Below, one piece after another: positions 50,161 to 63,292 of a stretch of 64,000 nucleotides of DNA. Position numbers and translations under genes: made by a program. The notes beneath the pieces were generated by a model. The model did no database searches and was not told the origin of the DNA. It worked only from the letters and a program-made list of their open reading frames with translations. The DNA lies in the NCBI GenBank assembly GCA_947652115.1, contig OX393573.1, positions 10,910,981 to 10,974,980 on the forward strand, read 5' to 3'. Numbering within the stretch: position 1 is the first letter of the stretch; each line of letters starts with the position of its first letter. This stretch comes from Blastomussa wellsi. Taxonomy: Eukaryota; Cnidaria; Anthozoa; Scleractinia; Plerogyridae.

Positions 50161-50574
50161 ACTGCCGAAGTGATGCTGGTTCAGTATTGAACAGCATCAA
50201 GGAAAATGAATTATAAATATAATGACACTGTGGAATGGTTGCTTTTAATATATATTTAATACTATCTATATATATATATATATATTTCTCTTTTCCCCAT
50301 TTTACAATTAAGTGCTTTTTTTTTGGTGTTATACTTGACAGTTTTTGGTTCCACACAATCACAATTCGTGTATTGGCCAGGCAAGTTGTCACAACACTAG
50401 TTGCTGGAGTATCATCTCAGCAATAATTATTTGCTATAGCGTTGCTGTAACTGTAGCAAACACTGTCAACAGTTTATAGTTTAGTGCTTGCTGCAATGCA
50501 AAAAATAAATAAATCAAGACTTTGGTTGTCGTCATTACACCTTAAAAACATTGCTAGTGTAACAGCGTCTTCCG

Positions 50575-53500
50575 TCACTCTCGTTTTAAGTTCATGACTT
50601 GCTCCAGTTCTTTCTCCACTTGCCGTAAATACCGGTTGTTCATGAACAGCAGCTAAAAGGAAATAAAATAATACAAAATTATGATTTTGATAGTTATTTT
50701 CAAGGCACAATCAGTCCCCAGCCATTGAACCTGCAGAAAGAATCGCAAAGAAAAGTGGATTTGAAATGCTCGCCCTACGTGACATCACAAAATTAGTCAA
50801 GGGGATATGCATGAAACCTTAGTGTATGTCTGTTTAGTACTTTCATGTGGCACTGTAAAATAGTGCTGAGGGTCCAAAATAAGCTTTTGCAATCCTGCAT
50901 CCTGCCACCATTTTGGCCGTTATCTCCGCCATGCCACCTAAAAGAGAGTCTCCATCCCACCGCTTGTTCATAAAGCAAGCACGACTCCACAGACTTCCCT
51001 ATAAAGACCATTCAAGATAATCTGTAATTTTTAAGTTGTGTTTTGATCTGACATCCCGCTATTAATTTGAAAACATCCCGCATACCAAAAGGAACACATC
51101 CCATTCCCACCAAGACAATTTAATACCATATCCCGTACCCTGTATCCCTGCCTTATTTTAAGCCCCATCCTGCATCCCACCAAACCTATTTTGGACCTTC
51201 AGTACTGTCCAAGGATGAAAGCCTATTGTGTGGCCATTTGAATGTAAATGTCAGGGTCCAAAATTGGGGCTGGCCTGGGAGGCCATTTATTTTCACCATG
51301 GAGCTCTTTGCTGCAGCCTGGCATGGAGCCCTGAGAAAGGACAGAGCCCCATTTGGGACCCTAAAATGTGTGCTGTTTACTTTTGAATACCAGACAGTAT
51401 AATTTGTGTAAGGAAAGGATCATCTTCTTAAGGGGACGTTGGTCAATTACTGAAAAAAGGTCCTGCATAAGAAAAAGGGCCAAAAAAAAATATGCAAAGC
51501 GTGTTAGGCAACAAAAACAACAGGAAAAGGGAAAAAATATTGCACAGCCTAATGGTGACAAATATTATTATATAAATTGCTCAGAAAAATTGCCCAGCCC
51601 TCCCTGCCCAAAAAGAAGATTCTCCCAAAATATCAACAGATTTGTGTGCATCTTGGAAAAGGCATTAACGTACCTGTCCATTTGGTAAAAACTGATGGAT
51701 AATGGAAGCAACCTTGTCCGCCTTCAGAATAGCCTGCAGCAAAAGCCATTCAGCAATACATTCATTTCACACATGGGATTTCTTGGTTTGTATAAATGAC
51801 ATAAAAGTATCGAAAATTCCACCTCATAGAATTTCAAATTCATGTGTCTTGTTCACAATTATAATCTAGTCCAGTTCTGGCCCTCTCTCTGTCAAGGAAT
51901 ACTGCTGTCCAAAGAGTATAGTGTTATGGCAGAAGAGATCTAGAGGGCCAGAACTGGACTAATTATAATTGCAAATCCTGCTCCTTTTTCCTTTAAAATC
52001 TGGGATCCTAGTCTTCAAATAAGCCAAATCCTGGATTCCAGAAAGCCTATTGTCGACCCTTATCGTGTAAGGCACTATTTAAGCCTTCCAACTGATACCG
52101 GGAGAGCAGTTGTACTGTAGATACAAAGTGACTGACCCCGGGGGGTGGGGTGGGGGGGACTCGCATATGAAAGGGGTGGGGATGCTCGTTGGAAATTTTA
52201 AATTAAACCCCTAAAGGAGACCGATCTGGGGATGACCCAAGCTTTTTTTTTTTTACCTCTAAAGAGACCACGAAAACTTTGATTATATGAATATAATTTT
52301 TTATATTTCTTCGCGTGCAATCCTTAACAAGACCTTCACGGCTAAATATAATGGCGTTTTGCCCAAAACACCCTAAGTGAGACCAAAACCCGAAATTTAT
52401 ACCCCTTAGCGAGATGACAAGCATCTGCCATTTCATATGTGAGCCCCCCCTTCCCAGATGCCTGACATACCTCTGAGGGGTTAAGAATGATTTGGCAGTA
52501 CTCTTGGAGATGTCTAATGATAAGATCCAAAATGTTCTCAGCAATTACACGGTTTTCATCCTTTTCACACACAAGAGTAAATCCAGAACTTTCAAACAAA
52601 AGAAGTGAATAAGGCAATTAGTTGACTCAGTAAGATCATTGACAGTTATTCTGCATCTTTTCAAATAGATGCGACACCGAAGTTCCAAAACCAAAGATCT
52701 TTTCCTGATTAGACTACGAGCAAATGCGAAAATAGTGATAGCGTGTAAATGTTACAAGTCTTCTCCCACCCTTGCCTGCGATCATGTCCTTCCAGGGGAA
52801 GGAGGGCATGATTGGATGGCAGCCAATACAATAAAAATTACGTAAAAAAAGCTATCAAGAATACTTTTTCACCTTCTCTTTAAAAAAATACGCCTGAATC
52901 ACAGGTTACTCCCACCCTGGCTTCACCACTCGTGTATCCCACTCTTTCAATGTTTTTGCGCTCATCCCCAATGACTCTAGAAAAAGAGACTGCTTGCAGT
53001 CTATTCCCTAATTGCTTTGTGTTTGCATAACTGTCTTGAATTCTCCCCAACCCCCTCATGTTTAGATGAGGCTATGCTAACATGGAAAATGTCCTCTATT
53101 GCGTACAGAAGAAAATGAAATGGTCATAATTAGACTGCTTTTAAACTTTTCCTTACCGTGACTGCAATTTAATGATTTGTTGACATTGCTATGGTATGGT
53201 ATCCTGCTGTAATTAAGCGCAGTTTTTATTATTTTGGAAACATGTGTCAAGTGTCAAATCTGTCCAAGTAAGTAATTGTAACACCGTAAACTGTCACTTG
53301 TAAGCCCTAGGCCCCCCTCACTCCTCCTGGGGGACGGGAGGAGTACGAGAGGCAGGAGGAGAGAATACAGGAAGGTGCATTCACAAGCTGGCAGAAACCA
53401 GGAAAAATTGCTAAAATGTTATAACGATGCACAATATTTTGCCACAAAAATAGAAATAAAACAAAGTTCAACAGGAGCCAATGAGGAGGCATGAGCTGGG

Positions 53501-56500
53501 AGTAAAAGCTACATAAAGGGAGGGAGGAACACACCCCCTGCCCTCCCCCCACTTTATTTGGGCTAAATGTTCTTACTCTGATCTCAGCCAGAGATAAACT
53601 TCAACTTAAAATTCTAGCTCACTCAGGAAGTTATTTCATTACTTAGCCAGTCCTTTCCAAAGAACAACTCTTTCAACTTTGTATGGGTTTCCTGATGAAA
53701 GCCTGTCGCAATAAGCAAATTAAGAAAAACAAGTTTCAATTTAGGTTTTTATGAGTCAATGGGTCATAAGTCAACGAGTCAAAACAGGTCAAATAGCTAG
53801 TAAGCTACGCCTTCAAGTGACCTACTTTTACTATGGTAGGGCTTCTGATATTTTGCACGGACGTCATTGTTTCAATCCAAAACCATCCATCTTTTTTGCC
53901 GCGAATTAACAGAAGCCCTGCTATGGGCTAAACTTAATGCCAGAAATGGCCAAACTTGAGGCTCCTGGCATTAAAGAATGGGATTTTATGATGGTTTAGA
54001 TTTGTGAAAAAATGAGATTTCTATAGAAATTTAAGTTGTTGGAGAGCAAGACCTTGATATCCAGCAGCATTTTCCATAGAAATCCTTTAAATTTTCTGAG
54101 AGTTCAAACTGTCATATAAACTTATTCTTCAAGTTTATTCTTTGAACTTATTCTCAAACTTGGCAATTTTGTTATTTCAACATGCCCTTTCCATTTCTGG
54201 CATTCTTAAGTTATAGCCCATAATCTAAAACTATTTCAGTAAAAATTTGATCACATGACACAGATGCCAAAGGGCCTGTCATAAATTAAATCGAAGCAAA
54301 TCACAAAGAAACCAGAGTCTCGTGGCTTTGGACAGAAAACTTCAGTGTTATACCTGCTCAAGCCATTTGTCAGCCATAACTGACACACTTTTCTAAAAAA
54401 GATTGAGTAATGCAAGTACCACGCTAGTCTATTTCTGGCCCCTCTCTCTGTCACGCAACGCTAGTAACACTCTCGGGAGATTGGGTCCAGGGACAATTGT
54501 CTGTGCATGCTCGTTGGTTAGTCAAGTTTTTGACTTACCGCAACTGCCCATGTATTTTATCAAATCTCAAGAATATTTTGATATATTGTCTCCCAGATGT
54601 CTGGTTTGGGTACACTTAAATCTGTTTTCCGTAGACTCAAACGAAACCAGTTTGTGGCAATTCATGTATGTGACCAGCCATTAATTAAATGAAACTAAAT
54701 TCCTGATACTATAAATTCAAAGGAAGGATTATTTGAATCCCATTGTTTTTATTTCCAGAGCAATTAGTCTACAACTCATTTGCATGCTAAATCAAAGACT
54801 ATAATTTGTAGTGGATGGGCTACATTAATTTTATTATAAAATTAACTGAGATCCAATTTATGTTTGCGTGATCACACTTGCAGGAAAATACAACCATCAG
54901 AGGGTTATTTTTAGTGTACACTGACTGGAGAAATGCCATCTATAAATAGAGATGGATTTCGAAGAATTTTAAGACCCTGATTTATCAAATGCAATAGTAG
55001 TATCTTGGATGTACCGGTAGTTAAACAACATCTTCAAGCATTGGAAATTTAATATATATTACATGTATTTGAGTTTGGAGATAACCGAGATTTGTGAAGC
55101 TTTGGGCAAAAACGCAGCGATGATTGACATCCATCTAGACCTGAAGGTGGCACGTGGTTCATTGTGAGCATGCGCAGACAATTGTCTACCGGGAGCGTAG
55201 CTTCTCCCAAATTCTCATTTTAGAAGGACAAAGTAATTGTGATGCGGCTGTGTTAGGTGAAACACATTCTTGGCACCCAGAAATGTTCAGTCAGGGTGTC
55301 TTCGGCAATGTTTGGAGCATCTTTCAATTCGGCTGGTTGGATCACCATTTGAAAATCCTGATGAAAATCTCATGCCTTAGAGTTAGAACTAGTTGGCTGG
55401 TATAGCTACACCACAGTACACCTACCAAGATTATGTTTAATACACATGTTTACAACTCAGCAGTAAACGAGGGAGAAATGTACCTGAAAACACCTGTCTT
55501 CAGATTAGATAGAAGCCTGCAAAATAAATATTTGTTAATTAGTTAGTAGTTATCATGTAAGAGCTGTTTTTATTCAATAAAAGGAAACACAAATAATGAG
55601 TGTGAGTCTGGGATTGATTGAGCAAACAAAACATTAAATTTGGTTGCTTTAATTTCTAAATTCTAAGGGCCTGATTTCATGAGCTGGGCTGGCCTGGTTA
55701 GCCTGGCTGGTTTGGTTTGCCAAGATGACTTTCAGCCCGGTTTCAGCACGAATGATCTTGATCACCTTTTCCCAGCAAATTGGTTGTTAATTTAATTGCA
55801 CTCTTTCAGTTGGATGGGTTACTTTACCTCTACATCCTATTTAGTAGGAGGAACATTGAATTTTGGGGTCGGATATCCTACTCAGAAGAGAAATTTTATG
55901 CTGGCACGTTTAACCACGCTGGCCAGAATTTTCAGCCCAGTTAGCTGGGATCTATTAATTTCTAAGTCTATTTTTCAAATTGTGCCTTAACTTGTATACT
56001 TAGCCACTGATTAATTTCTGTGTAATCTCCCTGCTACAGAATCTGCTATCAGACAATATATCCCATCAGATTTGATATCTGACACCCAATTTACGGAAGA
56101 GAGCAATTCTTATTAACAATTAACAAAGTGTCATCTACAGGCCTAATTATAATGTAAAAATCAATGATCAACCTTCATTTCTCACCCACAATTACACAAT
56201 TACTACTACTTACAAGACATGTACAGTTACTCAACAGTAACATTATTTACTATAACAATAATACTAAATACAGTGCACAGCTACTGCACTTGAATTAATC
56301 ATTTAATTCGAGAAATGTTCAACACATTATCAAGGAAATAGCCAAACTTGTAACTTTGGTAAAATTGTGTAAATTAAAGTGAGTTTTATTTAAAAGACAT
56401 TTTCGCAAAATCACAAATTCAGGAGTCTCAAAATGTGAGATCTCTGAAATCGCAAAATAAACGTATCAAGAAAATGTTATGTAAATTATATAATTATATA

Positions 56501-59500
56501 TAACTAGAGGTAGATATCATCATAAACATCGAGACATGTAGTCCCTTGTTGGCTGTAACTATCTTTAGTGTTATATCCAACAAGTGCAACTGTTTTAATA
56601 AAAACGCACAAAAATGCATGGCAATATTTGAGCTCCCTGGGTGATCTTGCTGAAGTGTACCCTTACAAAATTAGCTCATATAGCATGATCGCTAAGCCAA
56701 TGAAAACTCTTGAATTGTACACATAAATCTGAAACATCCAAATGACGCTATTCAAACATCAATTCAATGTTCAATAGATCTTAAACTACATACTCATCTG
56801 TTGATGACAGCCCAGATAAATCCTCTGGACCATCATTTCCAGATGCCACATATCTGAAAGAGTACTCAGATTGAACACGTTGCGCCACTTGTAAAAATTG
56901 CTCTTTTCTTCTGGCTCGTTCATCTTCTGTTGCCTCTCCATCACACTAATCAAACAAATAACACATCAGTCAATTCTCTATTAAGCAGCAGGACTTTTAA
57001 GGAGTTGCTTATCCAATAAATTTCCCAAAAACCACTCTCCATATCAATTATTTTAATGCAGTTAAGGTGATTCCCTTGTAAAAGAACCCGTCATAGATTT
57101 CAGTTGAAACTTGGCACATGTTTGCAACAAGTCAAGAAAGTTATAAAAACGTAATAAAAAGAGGGGGTCACCGTACTCGTTTCCACGTGACAGTGCTGAC
57201 GAATATGGCTTTTTACGCTTCTCTGGCAACAGCTGCAGGCGCATAACCGAAAACGAGATAACTGAGCTCCATATTGTCCTTAAAGTTTGCAGCATCCTAC
57301 AATGTTTGACTTGGCTCTATTGTTTGATCCACCAATGTACCAAAACAATGTCTTGGAACACCTTTGTTTTTACTTTACGCTCCAAAATAGACTTATTTTT
57401 TATGTGTGCTATTGCACCCTGTATAGCTAAATCCATGAAATTTAGTTCAATTTCCAGAAAACTGGCCATAGATTTCTGGTAATTTTTTTCTTATCGAAAG
57501 AAAACACTATTATTATTATTATTATTAAAATCATGAAATAAAAAATGGGGGTCACCGTACTCGTCATTGCGATAGAGCTGCTGAATGTGCACACAACCTG
57601 CATTTTCCGATTTTTGAGCGAAGACTGGGGCGAGTTTTCAGACTGTCATATGGTTTTAAGGTCCTTCTTCGATGGACCCCCAGGATCTTACCAAGGCCTT
57701 TTCCCGAGCATTGGGCAATTCTTTACCCGGCAGCCATGCAAAACTGCACAAGTGCATGTGCTTTGTTGTCGGGTTTCTTGTCGGCAGGAAACTTGTTGTA
57801 GAGCTCTACCTCTTTGTGTCCCTCTACCGTCAGTTCTCCATCGTCCTCTGCCGGGTCATCTTCAGGTAGTTTTGTTGTACCTTTGTTCATTTCCATGTAC
57901 TGCATGTTAGGAAATTTTGTCCTTTACCTCGCCATCCCTGTTTGGCTCCCGTTTTGTCATGAGTGGAACGCTTGCCGCCCCAAGCCAGTCTTACTTGCCT
58001 ACATTCTTGATCAGTTCTGTTCATACGTCAACCGTTTCTATGGGATATCCTCTTTCTCTGAACAGGCCTTTTGTGGTTGGCCCAGGCTATCCTCTCCATC
58101 AAGGGTTGCATCTATTTACGCAGAGAAACTCTGGCATGAAATTTGTTTTTCACCCGGATAAAGGAAAAGGACTAATTAATGTATGTAATTTCCGGTCTCA
58201 TTAGTGGTTTTTTGTCTTTGCTTTGATCCTTCAGCAATACCATTAAGTCGGTGACCCAAAATATGCCACTGGCTTCACTTCAACCTTCAATGGTCTCCTC
58301 CCTGCCCTCCAGTGACCAGTGATCTCCTCCCTGAACTTGAGAGGTCATGTAGCGGGCCCCTACGCTATATCTCTGATCCCAAGCCTTGATGTCAGTTACT
58401 TTGCTCAAGGAGATCCCAAAGAAGTACCAACCAGGGAAGTGGCGGCTTACCTTGGATTTATCTAGCCCATTTGGCCATAGCATCAATGATGGTATCCCTT
58501 AGGAACCTATCTCTTTGCAGTACATGAAAGTAGACGATGCTATCACCAGGATCATGTCCTATGAACGTGGATCACTCATGGCGCCATTACCTGCTAGTGA
58601 TTTCTCTGTTTCCTCAGACGCGTCTGGAGCTCTGGGTTACAGTGCAATCTTTGACCACCAATGGTTCGTTGAGGAATGGTCGGCCTCTGAATAGCTATTC
58701 TGCCTCTCTAGAGCTATTCCCAGTGGTTAGTCTCAGCTTTGCTATGGGGCCAACAATGGGCCACCAAACAGGTAGAATCATAGGGCGTGATCCATTGGAC
58801 CAAAATTTCCAGAAATTCCGGTACAGAATAAAATGGAACAGTCATTTTTCAAAACGTCCGTTTTGGAAATTTTGAACAACCTCTCGAGGTTGTCCATTTT
58901 TCCAGAAAATTGGAAATTCCGGAAATTGCCTGTTCCATTTAACATTGACGCTCAGTTTCGTTTCTCAAACTGCCGGATAGAGCTCTCGTCAAGACCCTAA
59001 AGTCACAAAAGACGACGGCGAGAGGCTTTCACCCAACATGGCGTTTTCGGCCCAATGGATCGCGCCCATAGTTAATCTAGGGGACTGGTTATGAAGGCCA
59101 GCAAACTTCAAAGAGATAGGTCATTGCTTGTGTTTTTCATAGTCACATGACAATGGCCGCGCATACTTAAATTCAAGATGGCGTCGTTTGCAAAAAAATG
59201 TGGTCACTTGATGTGTTTTAGACGCTAAAAAATGTAGTTGTCATCTTAAATGGTTTTCCAAATTTTATCATTTCGAAAGTAAAATGTCCAGCGATAACTT
59301 TGTGGCGTATTCAGCTACAAGTGCATGCTAGATATCGAAGCAATTGCCGGGATTTGTTGTGTTTTGTTTATATTACATCTGTTTCATTTTATTTTACAAT
59401 AGCAATTATAGTCATATTAAACCATCTTTAAAGAAGAAAAGGCAAAAAAAGAAAAAAATTAACTCGAACTTGACTCGCGACTCAAACTTGACCCAGGCTC

Positions 59501-60310
59501 GAACTTGACTAGTGCTGCGAGAAAACTCACATTTTACGCACTCCACAGTACTTTACCGTGTTTCAATCCCTATTTTACAATTTATACCTGAGTCTGTGTT
59601 TTATACCCAGCCCGCAGTCCTAGTCCGTATTTTATACCTCAGTCCGTGTTTTATATCCAGTCCGTAGTCTGCACTCCGTATAAATTGTAAATACATTGCA
59701 CTACTTTCATACTATTTCTGTTGTCCCAATCTTATGTCATCTTTAATATTATTTCTGTTGACCGGGCTTGGAAAAATTAAAGAACGAATCAAGACGAGCA
59801 ATGAAATTCTGACACGATACAGTGGCGAGCGATGGATAAAATGGAAAACTAAAACTAAAAGCGCTTAAAAAAACCTCTGATTTAACCTGATAGATCACTT
59901 TGCAAGTTTACATAACTTTTCTCTGATATATTTCTACTTTCCACCTTTCTTTCAGGCAAATGGAATGGTCGGAGGAACACGATTCTGATTATCCGACTCG
60001 GTCATCCTCATAAATAATGCACCGTCCCTTACCCTTAGCACAGGGAGGAGTGAGAGCTTTGGCAACGTAACTGGGTTGAATTCGAAAGTCGTACTCCACT
60101 ACTCGTACTATAAAACTCGCACTCCAGGGAGCCCCAATGGCCCAACTGTGTATGAATATAAATCAGTTGAAGATACGCTCCAACAGCAAACTAAATATAG
60201 TCAGTTCACCTAATTAACTAACTTACCGAGGGTTCGTGGATAAAGCACGAGGAATATAATACTCGGCATGCTCCAGGGACAAGTGAATGTACTAAGAATG
60301 CAAATACCAT
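50575..60310 (-). CDS. AP5S1: AP-5 adaptor complex subunit sigma-1 (7 exons)
   Basis: Exons in transcript order: 60310-60227 (starts MVFAFLVHSL...CRVLYSSCF), 56945-56794, 55516-55484, 54392-54354, 52588-52471, 51733-51674 and 50652-50575 (stop TGA). All junctions are GT/AG and phases join perfectly, giving 187 residues, close to the ~200 of the vertebrate protein. The pattern RKEQFLQVAQRVQSE, GFTLVCEKDENRVIAENIL, ADKVASIIHQFLP and GQLLFMNNRYLRQVEKEL matches the AP5S1 family. It is the small subunit of AP-5, which acts with SPG11/SPG15 in retrieval from late endosomes. Exons 3 and 4 are microexons of 33 and 39 nt. Exon 1 is 3.3 kb from exon 2. Confidence 0.9.
51868..51966. repeat. foldback element in AP5S1 intron 5
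   Basis: TAGTCCAGTTCTGGCCCTCT and its exact complement near 51940-51962 flank about 55 nt. Part of the same motif recurs near 54425. Confidence 0.7.
57660..58700 (+). pseudogene. decayed retroelement in AP5S1 intron 1
   Basis: Fragments in several frames: a gag-like PFVVGPGYP at about 58068-58095, and an RNase H-like FSVSSDASGALGYSAIFDHQWF at about 58600-58665. Stops and frameshifts separate them. It looks like an old YR- or gypsy-type retroelement in sense orientation to the + strand, opposite to AP5S1. The - strand also has a 60-codon acidic ORF at 57723-57905 that I could not place. Confidence 0.5.
58783..59067. mobile_element. MITE with GGGCGYGATCCATTGG termini
   Basis: The left GGGCGTGATCCATTGGACC and the right GGCCCAATGGATCGCGCCC are inverted complements with two mismatches. 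An internal inverted repeat (TTTCCAGAAATTCCGG) lies inside. Confidence 0.8.
59570..59700. repeat. short tandem repeat, TTTTATACC-AGTCCG units
   Basis: Imperfect units of about 20-25 bp (GTGTTTTATACCCAGTCCG style). Non-coding, in intron 1 of AP5S1. Confidence 0.7.
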
Positions 60311-60889
60311 TTTGCGGCCGCCATTGTCGACAAACCCTTGCCTACTGTCTCGTCCCCAGGCGTCGATTCCTGGTCGTACGGGGTACGCTTTGCGTTGTGG
60401 GATTGCTTTTGCAGGGTTCGCTTAGCGTTGTGGGACTGATGCGGGGAAGTGCAACGTAACCATAAGCCCCCGCGCTCCCTGGTTTTCAGCTTGGCCACCT
60501 TAACCGAATGGCGCCTGGGGAAGAAGGTTTCGGCAGTGTGTCAACCCATTCTCGTCCCCATAGGCCTTTTCGTTTCTCTTAGCCAGCAGGGCCTTGGCAC
60601 GAAAAACGAAGGGCTGGAGACATACGATTTTATGTATTTTCCGCTGGTATTCGAAGTAATTAGTCGTACTTGTTTCGCTTTAACGCCTGCCACACCCTTT
60701 ATTGTGCCTGCTACGCTGTTATTGGTCGGTTTCTAGTACTTATACTCTGTACAGTTTTCTGCGCATCATTCACGTTTGCGGTTTCCTACTTCACAGTTTG
60801 TACATCTTTTCGCTAGTGTTTCCCACCCCCCCCCCCCCCCGCCCCCCCCCCCCTCTGCTTACCACGTTTTATTTATTACTTTTATTTAG
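60311..60889. other. AP5S1 promoter region and 5' part of a retroelement
   Basis: The first ~150 bp upstream of the AP5S1 start are GC-richer and probably hold its promoter. A poly-C tract lies at about 60826-60853. A splice acceptor (TTATTTAG, ending 60889) introduces the gag exon of the next element. Its upstream exon was not identified. Confidence 0.45.
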
Positions 60890-61077
60890 GCCGTAGAGAC
60901 GCTTCTTGCGACTTCTCACGTTGCTACAAGTGTGGAAAACTTGGACACTGGGCTAAGGACTGTAGATCCATGTTCTGGTCAGGAAGTTACCAGTCTCCCA
61001 ACTACAATACTTACCCTGGACTCTCCTACAACAAGCCAGCCGGAAGCCATTCAACTCAATACCAATCAAAGCAGTGA
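60890..61077 (+). CDS. gag C-terminal exon with CCHC knuckle
   Basis: After the acceptor, the frame reads RRDASCDFSRCYKCGKLGHWAKDC, then a Tyr/Pro/Asn/Ser-rich tail and a stop at 61075-61077. The knuckle CYKCGKLGHWAKDC is a perfect nucleocapsid CCHC. It begins with two bases of a split codon, so an upstream exon must exist. It overlaps the polymerase ORF by about 145 nt in another frame. Confidence 0.75.
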
Positions 61078-63037
61078 AGAAGACTTGGCACAGGTAGAAG
61101 AAATCGTACAGAAATGCGAACTTGAAAGCGGACAGTCTATAACTGTTAAGGGTAACTTGAAGAAAAATCTAGGGTTTTGGAGATCTATTGGTGCCCCAAA
61201 TTTCATTCTGACTATTATTGAAAAGGGTTACAAATTACCATTTGCTAGCCTTCCATTAGCTGTAAGGCTAAAGAATAATAAGTCTGCTCGACTTCATGCT
61301 AATTTCGTTGACCAAGCTGTTCTTGAGTTAGTTAATTCAGGTCGGGTTTGTAGGGTTGATGAGCAACCTTTTATTGTTAACCCCTTATCAGTATCTATTC
61401 AGCCATGTGGCAAAAAGAGGTTAATTCTCGATTTACGTCACGTTAACAGGTCTCTAATTAATCAGAGAATCAAATACGAGGATTGGAAAGTTGCTATGGC
61501 TTATTTTGCCAAGGATTCGTATATGTTTTCTTTTGATTTGAAAAGTGGCTATCACCATATTGAAATTTCACAGGACCACCAAACGTTTTTGGGGTTTTGC
61601 TGGCGTGCTCCAGATTCGAATAACGAAGTATTTTACGTTTTCACCGTTCTTCCGTTTGGTTTGTCTACAGCTCCCTATATATTCACAAAGCTTCTTAAAC
61701 CTTTAGAGAAACATTGGAGAATACAAGGGACTTGCATAGCTATTTTCTTAGACGATGGTTGGGCGATAGTTCAGGATAAAGAAGGTTGTCTTCTTAAGGC
61801 CCAAACCGTAAGGCGGGACTTGTATGGTGCGGGTTTCGTAGTGAATGAAGAGAAATCGATATGGGAACCTACTCAAGTTTTGGACTGGTTAGGTATAACC
61901 TGGAATTCTTTATTGGGTACTCTAAAAATTGTAGAGAGGAGAATTACAAAGATTACCAACACCATAGATCGAATTATTGAGGCCGATTTTAAACTTTCTG
62001 CTAGAGAGCTGGCTTCCTTCACGGGTCAAATTATCTCCACTGCACCTGTGGTTGGAAACATTGGTAGGATAATGACCAGACATTGTGTTATGTCTACCTT
62101 GTGTGTAGATAATTGGGATTCAGTATTCTGTCTTGATGATTATTGCAAAGAGGAATTATATTTTTGGAAAGATAATTTGATTAACCTCAACAGCAGATAT
62201 TGCTTTGTAAGTAAAGATCCTAGTTATTTTGTATACTCAGATGCTAGTGCCACTGGAGGTGGTGCATTTATTGACTTTAACAATGACTTTGTGTGTCACA
62301 AATTGTGGACGGAGAACGAAAGTTTGCGAAGCTCAACATGGAGAGAATTATCTGTTATTGAATTTTCATTGCAATCATTTGCCCCTGTACTTAAAGGATC
62401 GCACGTTAAGTGGTATACTGATAGCCAAGCCGCTTCTAAGGTTGTTGAAGTGGGCAGTATGAAACTTGATCTACACAGGATCGCACGGAGCATTTTCAGT
62501 ACTTGTATCCAGTCGGGGATTCATTTCGAGGTCCAGTGGATTCCACGTACTTTAAATCAGCAAGCTGATTTTATAAGTCGATTAATTGATACCGATGATT
62601 GGCAAATTACCAACGAATTTTTTCTATTTCTTGATGAGCGTTGGGGGCCCCATACTGTTGATTGTTTTGCCAATTATTATAATCACAAACTCCCCAAATT
62701 CTTTTCGAGATTCTGGAATCCCAATACTGCAGGTGTCGACTTCTTCTTTCAGCCTCTTGGCGGGGAGAACTGTCTCGTGGTTCCACCTGTGGGTATTGTT
62801 CCACGTGTTTTGCATTATATGAAGTGTCAGTATGCCGTTGGTACTCTTGTTGTACCCTTCTGGCCTTCGGCTCATTACTGGCCATTAATTATGCACAAAT
62901 ATGGTAATTCTGTTGCGGCCCACGTTATTCGTGCTGGGAAGGAAGTTCTTACTCACGGAAGAAATCATAATTCGCTGTTAGGGTCTCACCAATTCACAGG
63001 CTATATTATCGCCTTAAGAATTGAATTTACTGAGTAA
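60932..63037 (+). CDS. reverse transcriptase/RNase H of a YR retrotransposon
   Basis: An open frame of about 700 codons without a convincing ATG at its 5' end. Motifs: KRLILDLRHVN, FSFDLKSGYHHI, VLPFGLSTAPYIF, then the catalytic box FLDDGW with aspartates at about residues 274-275. RNase H motifs are YSDASATGGGAF (D437), a downstream glutamate (WRELSVIE) and KWYTDSQAA. The C-terminal WGPHTVDCFANYYN...GVDFFFQPLGGENCLVVPP is a domain characteristic of DIRS-type pol. The LDDG variant box is usual for this order. The frame overlaps gag, so expression needs frameshifting, splicing or re-initiation. Catalytic residues are intact. Confidence 0.9.
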   Translation: MENLDTGLRTVDPCSGQEVTSLPTTILTLDSPTTSQPEAIQLNTNQSSEEDLAQVEEIVQKCELESGQSITVKGNLKKNLGFWRSIGAPNFILTIIEKGYKLPFASLPLAVRLKNNKSARLHANFVDQAVLELVNSGRVCRVDEQPFIVNPLSVSIQPCGKKRLILDLRHVNRSLINQRIKYEDWKVAMAYFAKDSYMFSFDLKSGYHHIEISQDHQTFLGFCWRAPDSNNEVFYVFTVLPFGLSTAPYIFTKLLKPLEKHWRIQGTCIAIFLDDGWAIVQDKEGCLLKAQTVRRDLYGAGFVVNEEKSIWEPTQVLDWLGITWNSLLGTLKIVERRITKITNTIDRIIEADFKLSARELASFTGQIISTAPVVGNIGRIMTRHCVMSTLCVDNWDSVFCLDDYCKEELYFWKDNLINLNSRYCFVSKDPSYFVYSDASATGGGAFIDFNNDFVCHKLWTENESLRSSTWRELSVIEFSLQSFAPVLKGSHVKWYTDSQAASKVVEVGSMKLDLHRIARSIFSTCIQSGIHFEVQWIPRTLNQQADFISRLIDTDDWQITNEFFLFLDERWGPHTVDCFANYYNHKLPKFFSRFWNPNTAGVDFFFQPLGGENCLVVPPVGIVPRVLHYMKCQYAVGTLVVPFWPSAHYWPLIMHKYGNSVAAHVIRAGKEVLTHGRNHNSLLGSHQFTGYIIALRIEFTE

Positions 63038-63054
63038 CAAATTGGACTTGTTCA

Positions 63055-63215
63055 TCAAGTGTGTTGGCACTGGCCTGAGCAATGGTTTTCATCTCATGCG
63101 GCACTGGCCGAAACAATGATTTGCATCTTGTGGCACTGGCCTAACAATGATGTCTTGTTTTAGAGGGCACTGGCCCAGACTCTGGCCCAAACAATGATGC
63201 ATTGGGCACTTTGGT
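63055..63215. repeat. short GGCACTGGCC repeats between pol and recombinase
   Basis: Four or five imperfect units containing GGCACTGGCC(T/C) and AACAATGAT. They lie in what looks like an intron ending at the CTTTCAG acceptor at 63292. Confidence 0.7.
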
Positions 63216-63292
63216 ATCCCCATGTTATTCTCACTACAATTAGGGTGTACGTTTGTTCTTTTAGTTTGTATGTTATGTTCTTGATCTTTCAG

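Noticed and set aside
61000..63037. Endogenous retrovirus or gypsy element
   Set aside because: The FLDDG box, the C-terminal domain of pol and the downstream tyrosine recombinase, with no DDE integrase or protease, place it in the YR (DIRS-like) order.
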